8,178 nucleotides of DNA from Syntrophomonadaceae bacterium (GTDB lineage Bacteria; Bacillota; Syntrophomonadia; Syntrophomonadales; Syntrophothermaceae), in contig JARYMO010000057.1 of the NCBI GenBank assembly GCA_029907055.1, positions 1 through 8,178 on the forward strand, in the 5' to 3' direction. The position numbers were made by a program, and so were the translations under genes. This document shows positions 6,879 to 8,178 of the stretch, piece after piece. The notes below the pieces were generated by a model that worked only from the letters and a program-made list of their open reading frames with translations, did not search any database and had not been told where the DNA came from. The number at the start of each line of letters is the position of its first letter. Position 1 is the stretch's first letter.

Positions 6879-8162
6879 ATGGGCAAGACGGTACTGGTAG
6901 TCGGACAGGGAGGCAGGGAACACACGCTGGCGTGGAAGCTGGCGTCCAGCCCGGAAGTGGAAAGACTCTTCGCGGCGCCCGGGAATGCGGGGATAGCTGA
7001 GGTGGCGCAGTGCGTGCCCATTGCTGCCCACGATGTCGAAGGGCTGCGGCGTTTCGCCCGCGACAACGCGGTCGACCTCACGGTGGTGGGGCCGGAGGCG
7101 CCGTTGATAGCTGGCCTGGTCGACGCCCTGGAGGCTGATGGCCTGCTGGCCTTCGGGCCCTCGGCGCGGGCAGCGCGCCTGGAGGGCAGCAAGGTGTTCA
7201 GCAAGCAACTGATGCGCGCCTACGGGGTTCCCACCGCGGATTTCGCCGTGTTCGACCGCCTGGAGCCGGCGGCAGCCTACGTGCGGGAGCACATGGAGGT
7301 GCAGGGGAAGTCGCTGGTGGTCAAGGCGGACGGCCTGGCGGCGGGCAAGGGCGTGGTGGTAGCGCACTCCAGCGCGGAAGCGCTGGACGCGCTGCAGGAG
7401 ATGATGGTGCGGAGGGTCTTTGGCGACGCGGGCGTGCGCGTGGTGCTGGAGGAGTGCCTGGTGGGCGAAGAGGTGAGCGTGTTCGCCCTGGTGGACGGGG
7501 AGCGCGTGGTGCCGCTGGCCGCTGCCCAGGACCACAAGCGGGTGTTCGACATGGACCAGGGGCCCAACACCGGGGGCATGGGGGCATACTCGCCGGCACC
7601 GGTGTACACCCCCGAGTTGCAGCAGAGGGTGCTGGAAGAGATCCTGCAACCGACGGCGGCGGCCATGGTGCGCGAAGGCTGCCCGTACCGCGGAGTGCTC
7701 TACGCGGGGCTGATGGTCACCGCAGAAGGCCCCAAGGTGCTGGAATTCAATGCCCGCTTCGGTGATCCTGAAACCCAGGTGGTCATCCCCCTGATGAGCT
7801 CCGATCTCTTTGAGGCCCTGTACGCGGTGGCCGGCGGCCGCCTGCACGAGGTGCAGGTCTCCTTCCTGGACGCGGCTGCCGTCTGCGTGGTGCTGGCCTC
7901 GCAGGGGTACCCCGGCGAGTACCGGCGCGGACTGCCCATCGAGGGGCTGCGGGACCTGTCCGACGACATCCTGGTCTTCCACGCCGGCACGCGCTGGCAG
8001 GACAGCCAGCTGGTCACTGATGGCGGCCGGGTCCTGGGAGTGGTGAGCCGGGCGGCCACCATTCGCCAGGCGGTGGAGCGGGTGTACGCGGAGATCCCCA
8101 AGATCCGCTTCGAGGGCATGCACTACCGCAGAGACATCGCGCGCCGGGCGCTGGAACGGTGA
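6879..8162 (+). CDS. purD: Phosphoribosylamine-glycine ligase (GAR synthetase)
   Basis: PurD joins glycine to phosphoribosylamine using ATP (step 2), consuming the unstable product of PurF. It has 427 residues (B. subtilis about 422). The N-terminal domain opens with VLVVGQGGREHTLAWKL (5-21) and has APGNAGIAEVA (33-43) and VVGPEAPL (69-76). The ATP-grasp region follows, with FGPSARAARLEGSKVFSK (92-109), VVKADGLAAGKGVVVA (147-162), EECLVGEEVSVFALVDG (191-207), AAQDHKRVFD (215-224), GPNTGGMGAYSPAP (228-241) and the metal/ATP-site segment EFNARFGDPETQ (289-300). The C-terminal part has VVLASQGYPGEYRRG (337-351) and VFHAGT (366-371). The gene is complete, starts at an ATG with its own ribosome-binding site, and is the last recognisable pur gene here. 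No terminator follows within the window. Confidence 0.97.
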   Translation: MGKTVLVVGQGGREHTLAWKLASSPEVERLFAAPGNAGIAEVAQCVPIAAHDVEGLRRFARDNAVDLTVVGPEAPLIAGLVDALEADGLLAFGPSARAARLEGSKVFSKQLMRAYGVPTADFAVFDRLEPAAAYVREHMEVQGKSLVVKADGLAAGKGVVVAHSSAEALDALQEMMVRRVFGDAGVRVVLEECLVGEEVSVFALVDGERVVPLAAAQDHKRVFDMDQGPNTGGMGAYSPAPVYTPELQQRVLEEILQPTAAAMVREGCPYRGVLYAGLMVTAEGPKVLEFNARFGDPETQVVIPLMSSDLFEALYAVAGGRLHEVQVSFLDAAAVCVVLASQGYPGEYRRGLPIEGLRDLSDDILVFHAGTRWQDSQLVTDGGRVLGVVSRAATIRQAVERVYAEIPKIRFEGMHYRRDIARRALER

Positions 8163-8163
8163 G

Positions 8164-8178
8164 GTGAGCGACGACGAA
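8164..8178 (+). CDS. Possible start of next gene (partial)
   Basis: A GTG at 8164, one base after the purD stop, opens a frame GTG-AGC-GAC-GAC-GAA (MSDDE) that runs off the window. The near-zero spacing resembles the tight junctions of the operon, and GTG starts are used twice upstream. Against it, the upstream sequence GGAACGG is a weak ribosome-binding site and five codons carry no family information. It may be coding or simply downstream sequence. Confidence 0.3.

Noticed and set aside
7545..7565. Met-Asp-Gln in the PurD segment FDMDQGPN instead of more usual residues
   Set aside because: This position before GPNTGGMG varies across the family (E. coli has Lys-Asp-Thr, as I recall), so it is not a meaningful change.
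5226..8123. A 965-codon open frame on the minus strand across purN, purH and purD
   Set aside because: It is antisense to three confirmed genes and shows no recognisable motif; the translation is rich in His, Gln, Arg and Gly, as expected when a GC-rich gene is read backwards. Strong third-position GC bias removes stop codons in that frame.
1..8178. Mobile elements, CRISPR arrays, tRNA/rRNA genes or a novel defence system
   Set aside because: Almost every base is taken up by intact pur genes; I saw no terminal inverted repeats, no array-like repeats and no RNA gene signature.

Overview
This window is the downstream part of a de novo purine (IMP) biosynthesis operon, all on the + strand: a short tail of an upstream gene (probably purQ), then purL, purF, purM, purN, purH and purD, and perhaps the first codons of another gene at the right edge. 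The DNA is GC-rich, with strong G/C preference at third codon positions and several GTG starts. The gene order (purQ)-L-F-M-N-H-D is that of Bacillota (Firmicutes). Two protein types agree with this: the short PurL that needs separate PurQ and PurS, and the Bacillus-type PurF with a propeptide and four cluster cysteines. I infer a GC-rich Bacillota or related Gram-positive lineage, but cannot name a genus.

Layout: nt 2-31 is the end of the upstream reading frame, whose TGA overlaps the purL ATG. purL is 28-2232, purF 2217-3638, purM 3638-4669, purN 4666-5319, purH 5316-6836 and purD 6879-8162. Every junction from purL to purH overlaps (16, 1, 4 and 4 nt), so translational coupling is likely. 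The only real spacer is the 42 nt between purH and purD, which holds a purD ribosome-binding site and no visible terminator. At the right edge a GTG at 8164 may start another gene.

Pathway: PurF makes phosphoribosylamine from PRPP (step 1), PurD makes GAR (step 2), PurN formylates it (step 3), PurL with PurQ and PurS makes FGAM (step 4), PurM closes the imidazole ring (step 5), and PurH does the last two steps to IMP. Steps 6-8 (PurE/PurK, PurC, PurB) are not here and are probably encoded upstream. No promoter, riboswitch or operator lies in the window, because its left edge is already inside the operon.

I found no new biological system here; this is a compact housekeeping operon. The points most worth checking are extra cysteines in PurF (one in its propeptide, forming CxxC with the catalytic cysteine, and one three residues before a cluster ligand), the 16-nt purL/purF overlap with a GTG start, and the identities of the two edge frames.
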